From Pleodorina starrii (taxonomy: Eukaryota > Chlorophyta > Chlorophyceae > Chlamydomonadales > Volvocaceae): a DNA stretch of 64,000 nucleotides. Both the position numbers and the translations under genes were made by a program. Shown here in pieces: positions 23,595 to 36,261 of the stretch. Each line of letters opens with the position of its first letter. The stretch's first letter is position 1. Under the pieces are notes generated by a model. That model was not told the origin of the DNA and searched no databases. It saw only the letters and a list, made by a program, of their open reading frames with translations. Where the stretch lies: contig BRXU01000019.1 of NCBI GenBank assembly GCA_030267565.1, forward strand, positions 2,034,501-2,098,500, given 5' to 3'.

Positions 23595-26500
23595 TCAGTC
23601 AAATGAGCCCTCGTCTAGCTCGCCTCTCGCATCCCCGACCCGCATCTCGTCGCACCCGAGATCGTGACCCCGGCCCCCCCGAACCATGGGTGGACCTGCT
23701 TGTTGCCTGCTGCAACCCATATTCGCTCCAGCTGAGGGCGCTTCGCACCCGCACTGGGCCGCTCCGTGTTGGGCCGAGCCGTAAGCGGACTCCACACCTT
23801 GCAGCCGGGCGTCCGGGTCGCCCGAGCCAAACCTAGCACCGCCGTCAGCGGGCCCGTCGTGCGCCGAGGGGTCCCCATCCGCCCGCCACCGCTTGCTGGC
23901 CGGCGCACCATCGTCATCTGCGGCCCCGCCGCGTTCTGACCGCCCGCCGCCTGCCCCTGCAGAACCCGATGTGCTGCTGCCCTTTCCGTATGCGGTGCCG
24001 CCTTGCAGCGGGTGATGTCCCAGCACGTGACCGTCGCCCAGACCGCCGAATCTGTGCTCCATGTGCTGCCCAGCAGGCAGAAAACTCGGCGGTGGTTGTT
24101 GCGCACGATGCATGAGTTGTTGGGACCCAAAGCCGACACCTGGCCCTGGTAATTGGCCCTGGCCGTAGGATGCGGGATTCGCCGTCCCGTGCTCCTGCTT
24201 ACCGAAGGCTTGCTGGCTCTGGCCGCTCGCCTCGGCCGCGACGGAGTGCGAGTGGGGCCCACAGCCGGTTCCCATCATGGGATCGCCAACGCGCCACCCG
24301 ATTCCGCTGGTATTGTCGGCTGCCGCAAAGGCTGCAGCCCCACAGTTGCCGAGCCCGCCGCCGTGCCCTCCCCCGCCGCCGCCCGGAGCGTTAGCATCCA
24401 GCCCATGCTGCTGATGCACCTGGTCCTCGCCGCGTAGCGCCGCGTCCTGCGGGTGGTGGTGCGGCACGGGCGCTGCCGGCGGGCTTCCGCTGCAAGATGG
24501 CGCCCCCAGCGCGCCCGCGCCGGCATGTGAGCTCGGCACGGGCATCGGCTGCCCGTCGCCCTGGCCCTGCTGTACATCCAGCATGCCGTGCATCGCGTTC
24601 GGCTGCAGTGCTACGGACCCTGCGGCCCCCTGCACGCCCTGCTGCTTATTCGTCATCAGCACGCTGGCGTGCCGCGCGAGCAGCTCCAAGCTGAGCTGCT
24701 GCGGCTGCTTGCCCCCCGCCGCCCCGGCCGCCAGCTGAGGCAGCATGCCCAGGACTACGGCCCCACCGGGCACGCCCGGAAGCGGCACCACGAGGCCCCC
24801 GGCCGCCGCTGCCGCAGTAAGAGCGGCCAGCGCCCGCGCCTGAGGATCGGGATCCGAGCTGCCGGAGCCGGCTCCCTGAGCCGCTGCAGGCGCCGGGCCC
24901 CCTGCGGCGCCCTGCCCGCCGCCCAGCTGCAGCTGCAGGTTGCCCTGCTTCAGCGCGGCCTGCAGGACGGCGGTCAGCTGCTGCTGCGCGGTTCGCGAGG
25001 CCGCTGCGGCCGCGCCGGGAGCGGCGTTGTTGTTCGCCGCCTGATGCTGGTGCTGCGTGGCGGACTGCGCCTGCACCAATGAGCCGTAAATATGGTGGCC
25101 GCGCACTGGCAGCGCCTCGTCCTCGCTGTCGCTGTCATCACCGTCGCCCCGCGGCCGTCTGTTACGAAGGTCATGCAATCGCAAGGGCGTTTTAGTGCGG
25201 CCTGGCGTTGCAGCGGAAGATAAATCATATCCGGCCCGTATATGCAGCGAGAGCCTGCTGCATATCCATTGGACGCGACGGATACATCGCATGTCGGCAT
25301 GTGTTCACCTTCCTGTCAACCTCTTCATCACTACTGAACAGCTGCTGCGGTTGCCCATCAGGCCCTCAGAAAAGAGACCCCGTCCAGGCGTCGTTCAACA
25401 TTTTGCTGCTCCGAAAAACAGATGCCCAATGGCAGTACCAGACCCCAAGCCCAACGCCATCCAACTCACTTCCGGCGGCCGGGCTTGCGCCCCCGCGGCT
25501 CTGGCGTAGACCGCATGCCCACGGCGAGGCCCAGGAGCATCGAATCCCCAGGGACACCCAGCTCGTCCAGGTTGTAGTCCGACAACGGGAAGTTCATGCG
25601 GCTACGGCTCCGCGCGTCCTGGCCCCGCAGGCGAAGAACCGCCCGGTCGTACGCACGCGCGGCCTCAACCTCCTCCGTAAAAGAGCCTGTGGTCGGGGGG
25701 CAAACAGACGAGGCGACACAGCCCACAGCGCGACAGATGAGTACCATACAATGTGTACGATGCAAGGACCAAAGCGCCGACAGGCCCGGCGGGCCGACGT
25801 GCCGCCGGGGATGCCGGCCTCCTCCCGGCCGACCCACCCTGGACTGAGGTCGCCTTGCATCTGCTGCGGCAGTGCCACCCGGCGGCCCACCCAGTGTGCC
25901 TCTTGGCCCCTGGGGGCGGCCGTATTCTTGGGGCTCCGGCGCCCCGTGGATGCCCTGCATTCGCCCGGCTGCTCGGTGCAGCCGCCCACCTCGGGCCCCT
26001 CATCGTCCCGGACCCCGACGCCATAGCGGGTCCCTGGTGCTACTCGGCGCCGCTGTGGAGCAACCCGGCCCTCCTGGGTCCCGGCGGCGCGGGCCTGGAA
26101 GTCACCTTCCCGGCCCTCTTCGGACTGCGCGGTCTCACAACCCTCGGGGTCGCGGTGCGCTGCTGAGACGCGCTCGCACAGGCGCGCGTCGCTCTCTCGG
26201 AGGCTCGTCTCAACAGCAATTGTTTGACGCGACACGGAAAAGACGGAAAATGCTCCCCAGTTTTGGCCGCACTCAGCGGTATGGACACCGAGCAGGCCGC
26301 GCTGCGCACGGACTCACCAATGAAGTGTTGCTTGCCGCCGCCCCAGACGCGGACCTCCCACCGCTGGCTGCGCTCGTGCCAGCTGACCCCTCGGTACTGG
26401 CTGGAGCCCTTGTTGCTGTTGTGGGTGCCTTCCGGCACACCGTCCGCGCCGATTTCAGCGAGGTAGTCTGCCGCGCCTGTGGGAGCAAGGTGCGCCCCGA

Positions 26501-29500
26501 GGCGATGCGGGGGGGAGGGCTCGATCGCAAAGGCCAACCATGGAGATCATGAAAAGCAATGAGCCCTCTCGCCCGGGTCTCATGACCCCGTGCCATGCGT
26601 CACACCCGTTGCGAAGGCTGCCCTCTGTGTGACATCACCCTGTCCCCCCCAGCTCCTTCGTCCTCACGCTGCAGCCAGCAAGTTTAAAGGCCAATCACCC
26701 ACCCACCCGCTTTTCCGTGCACCCACCCGCTTTTCCATGCGTCAGCACTTACTCTCACGGAAGTTCAGCCCCGCCTCCGGGCCGAGCATGCGCAGGGCCT
26801 CCTTATCGTACGCGCGCGCCGCATCCTCCTCGCTCTCGTAGCTGCCAATGTGGCGGGCGCGCTTCAGCTCGCGATCCCACAGCACGGCAACCCACTTGGA
26901 GCAAGCGCTGTTCCAGGACACGCCCTTGTACTGGGACGTCACCCGTGTGCCGGGCGCGCGCGGTCCGCGTGCTTTCGGTGGGTGAGGATTCGCGGCGGGC
27001 CTGTTGGGCAGGAGGACGGTAAGAGCGAACCGAGTTCGGCATCGGCACGCAAAATGAATCCCTTCTCTTCCTTAGTACAACGCAGACTGGCAACCTAGCA
27101 GATGTGCATGTCCTAGCGTTGTCCCAAGCACTACTTGCGATGCATCCCGTTCCTTGCATCCTTCCCATCCCGCTTGTGCCGCCCAGAAGACCCACTTTGC
27201 AAGGACGGGAAAATTGAGCAGCTCCTTGTTGCCGCTGCGCAGGACTGCGGCGTCAAAGGCGCGTGCCGCGTCCTCCTGCGTGGCAAAGTGCCCCAGCACG
27301 GTCGTGCCCCCGTTCTCCGCTATCTGTGCGCGCCATTGATTCTGCCGCTCATCCCAAACCACGCCGCGGTAGACGCTCTCGCGCTTCCCGTCTGGGCCGA
27401 TGATTTCCGGCGCGGGCACGATGGGCATGGCCGCCACTGGCAGCGTCGCGCCCCGGCCGCGGCCCCGGCCGCGGCCTCGCCCCGTGCCGGTCCCCTCCGC
27501 GCGGCTGCTGGCGTTGCCCAGCACGAAGTCCTCGTCGTCGTCGTCTGCTGCGCCCCCGGAGCGACCTCTTCCCCGCCCCCGGCCTCGGCCTCGGCCTCGA
27601 CCGCGGCCCCGCCCCCGGCCGCGCCCCCGCCCGAAGGCGCCAGACACGGGGCGCTGGCCTCCCGACTCGCTGTCGTCGTCGTCCTCCTCTTCGTCCTCAT
27701 ACGAGCCTTCTGGCCCGAAGCTCGTGCCCCACCCCAGCGCGAGTGCGGCAGGTTGCTGCATGGCGGCGTAACCGAGATCCACCGCGGCAACCTCCGCGGT
27801 GTTGCTCGGGCCGGGCGGGGCGGTCGGGGACGGGCTGCTGGCCGCGGCGACAGTGAAGTTCAGCTCAGCCTTGGGGCCAAACCGCCTAAGGGCTTCCGCG
27901 TCGTAGGCCCGCGCCGCCTCGACTTCGCTGTCAAAAAGCCCGAGCCAGTGGTCGTCGCTGCTGCCGTCGTCCAACACCGCCGCCCAACGCCGGTGTTCCT
28001 TCTGAAACACGACGCCTCTGAAGATGCTGACAGGTACTGCGGGGCCTGGCGCTGAGTTGATGCCCGCACCGGCGGCTTGCGTGGGGGCCACGCTTCCCAG
28101 GTTGCCGCCGCGGCCCAGCCCAGTCGGCGACGGGAGCAAGTGTGCGCCGGCGCCGGCGCTGGCAGAGTCCCGTGGCGTTGGCAGCAGCAGTGCGGTGAAG
28201 CCTCCGCCGCCCGCCGGCGACAACGCGGAGAAGAGCGGGGAGAGGCCGGGGCCGTTGGGGCTCAGAGCAGAGCCGCCCAACATGGAGGTGCCGTTCGTCA
28301 GGCGATTCACCAAGTCAGCAAAGTTCGGAGTGCGGCCGCCGGAGCCCGCCGCCGGCGCAGCCGCCTGGGCAGCGGCACTCTGGCCGGGGTCGTCACCCGC
28401 GCTGCCGCACTCCAGCTGCGTAGCTGTCCCCTGCCCGCTGCCAGCCGCCCCACCGGCGCTTCCTTGGTCTCCCCCGCCGGCGCCGCCACCACCAGCAAGC
28501 AGGGTGTCGAAGTTGCCGGGCATTGGCTGCGCAGGCGAGAGGAGCTCATTGGCCACCAGCGCCTCCAATTCGTTGGTGTACTCACCCACGACTGTGTAGC
28601 GGGCGCCGTCAAACACCACGACCTGCCAGGTGTTTTGCTCCTTGTCGAAGTGCACGCCCTTGTACAGCACGTTCCCGTTTCCGCTCATCCCCAGCGCCGA
28701 CGGCGACTGAAGGCCAAGGCTCGCCAGCTGCTCCGGTGACAACTCGCCCGCGCCCGCGCCACCAGCCGCTGCGCCGCCGTCGTCAGCTGCTGCACCAGCG
28801 TCCTCGCGGCCGCCGCCGCCAGGGGCGGCATTTGCCGCGCCCACGCCTCCGGTGTTGGACGCACGCCGCGCACTGGGCAGGCCGCCCAAGAAGCCCCTGC
28901 TTAGGAGGGCGTCCGCCAGCGCCCCCTCATCCATGTCACCCTCACCCAGCCCCAAGGCGCTCGGATCGTGGAGATCCAGCAGCTGCCGCAGGGTGCCGCC
29001 GCCCCCAGATTTGGTGGAGTCCGGCCACGCACCACCGGTGCCTGGCGTCAACGCGTCCAACAGTGCGGGCGTCTGGCCGCCCCGAGTGCTTTGAGCCAGC
29101 TGCGCAAACATTGCTGCAAGCTGGGCGTTGGGTGAACCCGATATGAGCGACTCCAGGAAGGGCGAGTTGAGGATGCTGGGAAGCGGAGAGAAACCCGTGC
29201 CGGTGTTGATGCCCGTGATCAGGCTCGACTGGGACAAAGGGTAAAATTGATGCGGGGGAAGGGCAATTCACTGTCAGGCTAGAGGTGCATACGTTAGACG
29301 AGTTCCGGCATACTCGGGCCGCTGCCAAGCGCAGGAGTGCATGAACACAGCTACTCGTCACGTCCTCAGAACGAAAACACGGCTGTAAGCCCTGACCCAT
29401 GCTTACCGGGACGTCGGCTGGGATGGTGAGCGGTGGGGGCCTTGGAAGCACACCGGCACGGCCGCTACGCTTGTCGCCCTCGGCGCTTTGGCCTGTCCCA

Positions 29501-30279
29501 CTCCCAGCACCAGAGCTTCCCACATGCGAGATCCCCAACTTTTGCTGCATCTGAGCAGATATTGTCGAGGGTGGTCCCATCGCCTTGCGCAAAGCAGCGG
29601 CATCGCCCGCGTCTCCGTTGCCTATGACAGAGATTTGGGCGTCAGCCGGCGTCGGATCTTTGGCAATTGCAGGCTACCAGCACAGGCCCTTCACTGGTGG
29701 TGCGGAGGGACCAGCATGCGCCTACCTGCTCCCGCGGTCACACTCGAACCGCCTCCGTGGCCGACGCTGCCACCGCCAGCACCGGTGCCTTGCCCCGAGC
29801 CCCCCGGAAGCTGCGATGCTTGCGCCTGCGAGTGCTGCTGGTTCTGCTGGGCTGTTCCAGCCGCTGCCGGCGCATCGCCAGCCGGGGCCCCTGCCGCTGC
29901 CCCTGGTGTGGCTCCCGGAGGCGGGTTGGCCCCGCCAGGGCCTGCCCCATCGCCACTGAACCCCCCAGCAGTTCCGTTGGGTAGAAGCGGCGATATAAGC
30001 AGGTCCAGCTCGGGAAGTCCGTTGCCTGCGCCCACGGACATGGCGGGACCAACATGTGGCATGGCCAGGTACTGGACTGCTGAGGCTGCCCGGACCCGAG
30101 ACAGTTGAAGTTATTCATGGTTCGCTTCATGCCTATGATACGCTGTAACTCCATGCGCCAAGAGGCTTACCATAGGGAGATAACAAAGACCCGTGGTTTG
30201 GTTGAGCGCTGAGCGCGCCCACATCAAACCCCATCTGCTCGAATGATGGTGTCTGAAAATCTAGAGGCGTTTCGCACAT
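23595..30279 (-). CDS. Transcription factor with five AP2 domains
   Basis: Nuclear DNA-binding protein with repeated AP2/ERF-type domains. Eight exons: 30171-30279, 29726-30076, 29407-29621, 27196-29228, 26753-27000, 26318-26476, 25470-25686, 23595-25158; all phases agree, about 1631 aa. AP2 domains lie at about residues 413-460 (YKGVHFDKEQNTWQVVV, degenerate, no ARAYD), 625-690 (FRGVVFQKEHRRWAAVL, AARAYDAEAL), 845-902 (YRGVVWDERQNQWRAQI), 924-985 (YKGVSWNSACSKWVAVL) and 1008-1065 (YRGVSWHERSQRWEVRV, AARAYDRAVL). A long Gly-Arg repeat and an acidic patch separate domains 2 and 3. A basic nuclear-localisation-like stretch (GRKPGRRKRPRGDG) is formed across the last splice junction. The C-terminal half is Gln/Gly/Ala-rich, as in activation regions. 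Target genes cannot be inferred. Confidence 0.88.
26700..26739. repeat. Twenty-bp tandem duplication
   Basis: Two copies of a 20-bp unit containing acccacccgcttttcc, differing at one base, inside the AP2-gene intron just downstream of its donor site. Confidence 0.75.
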
Positions 30280-31103
30280 GTTCCCAGCGGGACCCACGTC
30301 GCCAGGTAGCTGGACCAGCAAACTCCTGGGCCCACCGCGACCTGCATATCCATATTTTGCAGCTCTAAAGATTGTTGCAAACACAGTCAAGACAGTGTTT
30401 CAACGGCTTGCTGCGTGCCTGTGACAGTCGCAGATGTCGGGCCACTTAAAGACTTCTGCTGCTCCATGGTCCTGCAGTTATCCCGAAACGACACCAGTAA
30501 CGCAGGCAGGCTGCTGGGAAGATGATATAAAAAGTTGTTGTCCTTCTGAGATTTGCATCAACAACGTCAAGGTCAAAAACGTCCGCCAATAAAGAGGTCA
30601 GTCCCACCTTGTACAACCAAGGTGTATGCATTAGGGACCTAGCTTGTCCCGTGCGCAGTTCTTTGTCCGGACGTGCGCATTAGGCAGCCGCTGAAGAATG
30701 CGGCCTAGGAAAGCCCCAAAACGATGAGCTGTAAAGTTCGATGTAATGTTACATGTGTGTCTGCTTGAGTTTTACAAGTAAAACGTTAGGTGGGCACATG
30801 AAAAAAGAAGGTCGAGAGACGGGGCAGTGCCGGTCCTGTGTCTCTTCCGCACAGCGGTTTTCCAGTATGCATACACAAGTAATACGCTCAACGTTTTGCT
30901 ATCATAAAACCGACATTTCCAAGAGGGACCGATAATTGCCCAATTGCATAGTACGGCGGGGTGTTTCAGCAGCAAACCGCCATGGGCGGCCAAGCCCCAC
31001 CACTTGCGTAACCCCTCAAGCCAACCGTCCTTGCTCCACGCCCATCTCTGCTCCCCTAAAAAAACGTCAAGACCTCCTTTAGCCTCTCATGTCAACCAAA
31101 GCT
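30280..31103. other. Intergenic region between two minus-strand genes
   Basis: Holds the 5' flank of the AP2 gene and the 3' UTR of the repeat-protein gene. TGTAA occurs on the minus strand at 30772-30776 and 30749-30753 and also on the plus strand nearby. No other gene is supported. Confidence 0.5.
30772..30776 (-). terminator. TGTAA poly(A) signal candidate
   Basis: TGTAA on the minus strand about 330 nt past the stop at 31104; a second copy lies 23 nt further on. Confidence 0.45.
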
Positions 31104-34100
31104 TCAGCTGGAAGACTGCCCCAGAGAGGCGGCGAACTGCAGCGCCCGTTGGTACGCCTCTTGGTACGGGTTGCTTTCTGCGCCAAGCGCGTCGGCAGCC
31201 TGCTAGGGTCCAGGGGTCGCAACGAGCATGCACCGGCAGCTGACATCAGTTATGGCCTGGGTATCCGTCAATGAGGCAGGTGCGGGATGAACGAACGGCG
31301 CGTGACTTCGGGGCTAAAACGGAGCAAGCACAGCATTTGCCAAACTCATGGCGCCGTGGGGTGCACTCAGCTTACAATAATGTACCCTAAGTACGAACCA
31401 ACACTAAAACGCAGGTATCTCGCGAACCAACGCACTCGACGCACCTGGTCCGCGGGCGGGTTGCCAGCCTGGCCTGACTGGAAGGGCTGAAACTCGGGCG
31501 GCTGTTCTTGCCCTGCATCGGCATACAGATCATCGGAGCTCTTCACCCCCTCGTCAATGTCCCCGAGGCCGCCGCTGCTCTCCTCCCACGCAATCGACTG
31601 GCCCGTGCCCTCTGCTTGGAGGAGCTGCTGCAGGTGCTGCTCCTGCAGCCGGCGGATGAGGTAGGTCGGCAGCGGCGTGGTCTGAGGCTTGAACGTGCAC
31701 TGCTGCAGCTCCAGCGCCTCTCGTTCGCTGTCAAGCTCGGCGCGCAGCGCCTCCCGCTGCCGGCGCTTGTCTGCCACGTGGGCAAGGTAGGCATCCGGGT
31801 TCTTCATGCTGATGCGTGGCCGGACCTGCAAAGGGCGCGACACGGCGACAAGCTCGGGTCGCATCCCGCAAGTGCGCATCACGCCATCCATTCGCCCTCT
31901 GCCCATGCGTAAGGTTTCATAGCAAGCAAACCCAAACCTGAAGCGCGCCTGGTACCACAGCAAGCCATCCGCATTAGAGCAATACCAATCCGATAGTAAG
32001 GGGTGTGCTAGCTAGCGACGGCATCGAAGGACAACCCTTTCACGGCCGGCGTTGTTCCACCCGTGTGCACTCACGTGGGTGTAAGCGTCCTTCGCGACGA
32101 GTCGCGGCTTGAAGGTCAAATTTTCGGCTTCGCGCGCTTGTTGCAGCGCCAGCTGTTGCTGCCTCCACTCCTCACGGCGGGAGCGGCCGCCGTCGACGAT
32201 CTCTTCGAGGTGGCGGCTGGGCCGGGCCGAAGCCCTGCGCGTAATCTGCAAGCGAACGCTCATACAGTGCCCGGGAGCATGCGGTTGCACATTAGGGCTG
32301 ATGCCGGGGCAAGAGCTACGTGCAGCGGAAAGCCGCATCAGCAAACCACGCCGCTCCTAGTTCACCCTCGTTTCGCATGTTCCGCGGCGTTGGCGCTCGA
32401 GCAGAGCCAAATGCATCAGCTAACACATGGGCTTCCGACACACAACACGGACTTGGCGTCCCCGCAGGTGGGACGTCAGGCGAAAACGCACAAGGTGCGA
32501 CGTATCCGCCCGTGGCCTGTCCGGCGCGCCCTACAAACATCGTCGCCCAGCCGTGAACACACCTGGGGCTGGAACGTGCACTCCTTGTACATCTCCATGA
32601 TGGTCTTCACACGGCGGCCCTGAGGGCCAGGAGAAGAGCCTGCGGTGCGCGATGACGCCTCGCCCTGCACGTCCGCCTGACCGGAGGCCTCGGCGGCGGC
32701 GGCCATGAAGCTTTTCCGCATCTCGCGCTCGCGCAACAGCTTGATGCTTCCGCGCGCCATGCGTGGCGCGGGCGGCTCGGTCTGCAGCCGGCACAGGCAA
32801 AGGACAGCACTCACTGACATATCGACACGCGCAGGATGAAGCAGCGAGACACGTCACTGCACACGGAATCCACATTTGCCAGCCGCGTATACGCGCAGGT
32901 GACAGTGCCCGGCGCACCACACTCCATGCAGCGCGCCCCTGGCAACCGACACGACCCGGTTGCGACTTAACAAGGCGACGCGCGAGGGCCTCCCCGCATA
33001 GACAGATACAGGTTACGCAGGTGCTCAAGATGCGACTGCTGCCACTCAGAGCGCCCTAGCACCCCAACGTCACGCGCCCACCTGGTCCAGCTGCTGGAGC
33101 TTTTGCTCTCGCAGCGCCAGGAAGCGCTCCTGGCGGGCGAGGAATTCCTCCCAGTCCAGATCGGGGCCGAAGCTAATGCCCGAGGGGCGCGGGCCGTGGC
33201 TCAGCGTCTGTGCTGTCGTGAGGCCGCGGCTCGGCGGCCCCGTCGGGCCGTAGATGTTGAAGAGCGGCGAGGCCCCCATGGACCGGGCGCGGGCTCGGCC
33301 CTCCCCGCCACTGCGCATGTGCGGCGCCGACTTGGGGCGCCGGTTTGAGCCGGCGTATGAGCTGCACAGGGAGGCAGGCGCGGTGTCCGGCGCATACGCT
33401 TTGTGCCATGGCGTTGTGCGGATATGCTCTGTGCCGCCGATGGCAGGGAGGCTTTTGGATAGGTTTTTGCCCACGATGGACGGGAGGTGGTCTGTGCTGT
33501 TGCGGTGGAAGTGGTACCCGTCACGGTAGAAACGGGAACCGGGGCGGCGGGCGCCAATCTTGTCCTCATAGGAGCGGCTGAAAACGAGACGGTAATGCGT
33601 CCTGGAGCGGGATGACGAAATGCCATGCGGCACATGCAGGATGGTTGAGCATGGAAGGGCAACGGCGGGCCAGGGACGCTGGGACGGAGTCCCACGGTAC
33701 CATGGCACGAACCGCAGCACGGCCCACCCGTATGCATTAAGCCCAGCACGGCCCGAATGCAGTATCACACACAGCGGTGTATGGCAATAAAAAGCGCCCA
33801 ACAGCATCTGCACCCATCGCACGCGTGACTGACTTCCTATGTCGCGACATTTGTCACTGTACATTCATACAACCCCTTCCTGTGACCGGCCGTACCTCGG
33901 TTGGAAGGTGCATTCCTCCATTCCGGTCGGCAGAAACCGCGATGTGGGCGGCTCCGGTGTATTGAACACCCGCGGCGTTGCGTCTTGCACCGATGCCGTG
34001 AACCGCCGCTGCCTCTCCTCCTCCAGAAGCTGCCGGAAGTATCGAGCCTCCTGGCGGGCGCGCTGCTCGAAGGCGCGCTGGTACAGGCGCTCACACACCT

Positions 34101-36261
34101 GCGCGTTGCTTGCGACCGGCCGCGAAGGGCTCGAAGAACCAGCAGCACCGCTGGCGCTGTCGTCACCGCTTCCTGCTTGGCCCGGCGCGGGCGCAGTCGA
34201 TCTGCCGCCGCCGGCCCTGCTATCCGTTGGCGTACTGCCCACGGAAGGCGACCGGTTACCGGCCGCCGCAGCGCCCGGCGCTGTCCGCACGGGTGTCGTG
34301 CTGGTGCTTCGCTGGTGCTTCGTGGGAGTGCTGCCCTTAGAGAGCACCGAATACACCTCTGATGGAGATTTGCCCTGTCGACGAGCAGCAAGAGAGCAGC
34401 TTTGTGTACGAGCTCTGCCTTCGTTCCTCGCGGAAACGGGGCCTTGCCACAATCAGGTCCGCAACCAATAATGCAAATAGCGCAAGTTCATGCAAGCGCA
34501 CACCTCCCATCCAACGCTACTCTTGCGTTCGGGTAACCTGCTATCAAGCCCCACCGGCCAAGCTAAGTGTATCGTCTATGCACCCCCTTCTTGCATGGCT
34601 CCAAGCACCATCATCCTGCCCAGTATGTCCGCAAGTCCAGTGCGACTTACATCCAGTACCGGCGACCTGCACGTAAGAGGACCGCGCGCGGGCGCACCTG
34701 CATGATCAAGACCGACGTCCGCGTGATCTTTGGAGTGAACGTGCACTCCTCCATCTCCGAGGCGACCCTGTCGTGGCGCTCCTTGGCGTAGCGCTCGTCG
34801 CAGCGCCGCTTCCAGTTCGCGGTGCGCTCGTAAAGCTGCTGCAGGCGCGCGGACCGCTCCGACTCCGGCAGCTTGACGGGCGGCTTGGTGGGCGTGGCGG
34901 CCTGCTCGTCGGCCTGCGCAGAGTCAGACCCGTAGCGCTCGACGTTTGTCCGCGCGTTAAGCATGGTAAACGCCTTCGCCGCCAATTCCGGCGGAGGGAG
35001 CGTTGAGCGGCGTACGCGATTGGCAGCCACACTGGAGGGCGAGCCCATGGGCGACACCGAGGCTGCACGGGTTCGGGGTTCGTGTCCTGGGTGGGCAAAA
35101 CAACGGGAAGCGGTTAGCGCAGGAGCGCATGGAAGAGCGGCCAGTAATCCCACTAACGGGGCAAGTAGCTGCATGCAAGGCTTGTCGCGCTGCAGCTCCA
35201 TCTTTGTCCGCCTCACCGAGTTGCGCCTCCGCAGACGCCTTGAAACCCGCTCCTGTGGCCATGCTGCCATTCGCAGTCGATGCGCTGGTGCCGCTGGCAT
35301 CCACCGGGCCGCCAGCAGCCAGTTGCTGGCTCTGCTGCTGCCGCAGCCTCTCCCGCATTTCTTTCAGCAGGGACATGGGCTGCGGCGGCGCCGGTGAAGC
35401 AGACGAACGCGCTCCATCCGACACCGGCTCCTCCACGGACGGGCCCGGATCCGCTGCGCCAGTGACCTGCTGATTGTGCGCCCAAATTGTCGGCACGGCG
35501 CCAGCGCCGAGTCCATCCGGCTGCAAGGTGACGTTTGCTACTGCGTGCACCGCCTGGGGCTGCTGGACCGTGTCAGAACCGGGTACTGCGCGACTGGGCG
35601 GCACCGCAAGTGTTGCTGCCTGCGATGGAGTCATTGGCTCCTGCGGCCAGCGCCCTGAGCCAGCAGCCGCTCCTCCATACAACACTGGGGACTCCACTGC
35701 GCCATAGTATGCATCCGCCTGATAGGGATCCCCACTCGTAACAGAGCCTGTGCGATAAGTATTGGCCCGGGTAAGGAGGGGATGCGTAAGCACAACATGT
35801 ACTTTGAGGGGAAAACCCCTGCGTCGGGTTCCCTACCTTGATAGGGCGAGTTGGCGTGGCCGAAAGGCTCGCGCGGGTAGCGTTCATATTGAGAGCCAAG
35901 TGAGGGCGTGCTGTTCAGGCCCCGCAGTTCCTGCTCGAGCGTCTGCGGGGAAACGCGGCAAAACGCGGAGGGTTCCGTATGTACTATGAAGCGCCAGTAC
36001 CAAGGCCGTTTGGGCCGGCACCCACCCATGCTGCCATATCCAGCTCCATCAAAGCCGGGTCCTGTATAACTCCATAGGCCGGTGTACCCTGCACATTTAG
36101 GGCGGGAGATTTCAGCGCAACGCGCGTAGGAAGCTGATGGTGCTAGGCGCAACACTTACCTGCGGCACGATTGACGTCGCCGCCGTGCCGCCAATGCTTA
36201 ACCGCGTCAGAACATCTGTTATCAAAGCTGCCTCCTCCTGGCTAAGGCCGGTAAGGTCCAT
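31104..36261 (-). CDS. Protein with repeated [CL]TFxP motifs, function unknown
   Basis: I do not recognise an assigned function. Ten exons: 36160-36261, 35837-35942, 35217-35747, 34698-35086, 33896-34374, 33082-33601, 32563-32781, 32075-32245, 31445-31825, 31104-31202; all phases agree, about 998 aa. Five copies of a short motif occur: EECTFTPKI (Cys near residue 361), EECTFQP (531), KECTFQPQ (777), ENLTFKPR (825) and QQCTFKPQ (882). Each follows a charged stretch likely to be helical (YERTANWKRRCDERYAKER, REEWRQQQLALQQAREAE). Three of the motifs sit at or just before an exon end. Similar motifs occur in cytoskeletal or ciliary proteins of protists, so a role there is possible but is inference. 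The start codon opens a compact helix (MDLTGLSQEEAALITDVLTR). Exon 6 has a second in-frame acceptor at 33577. Confidence 0.8.

Noticed and set aside
27400..27771. Plus-strand Pro-Arg repeat ORF
   Set aside because: Antisense reading of the Gly-Arg tract of the AP2 gene; the repeat composition alone keeps the frame open.
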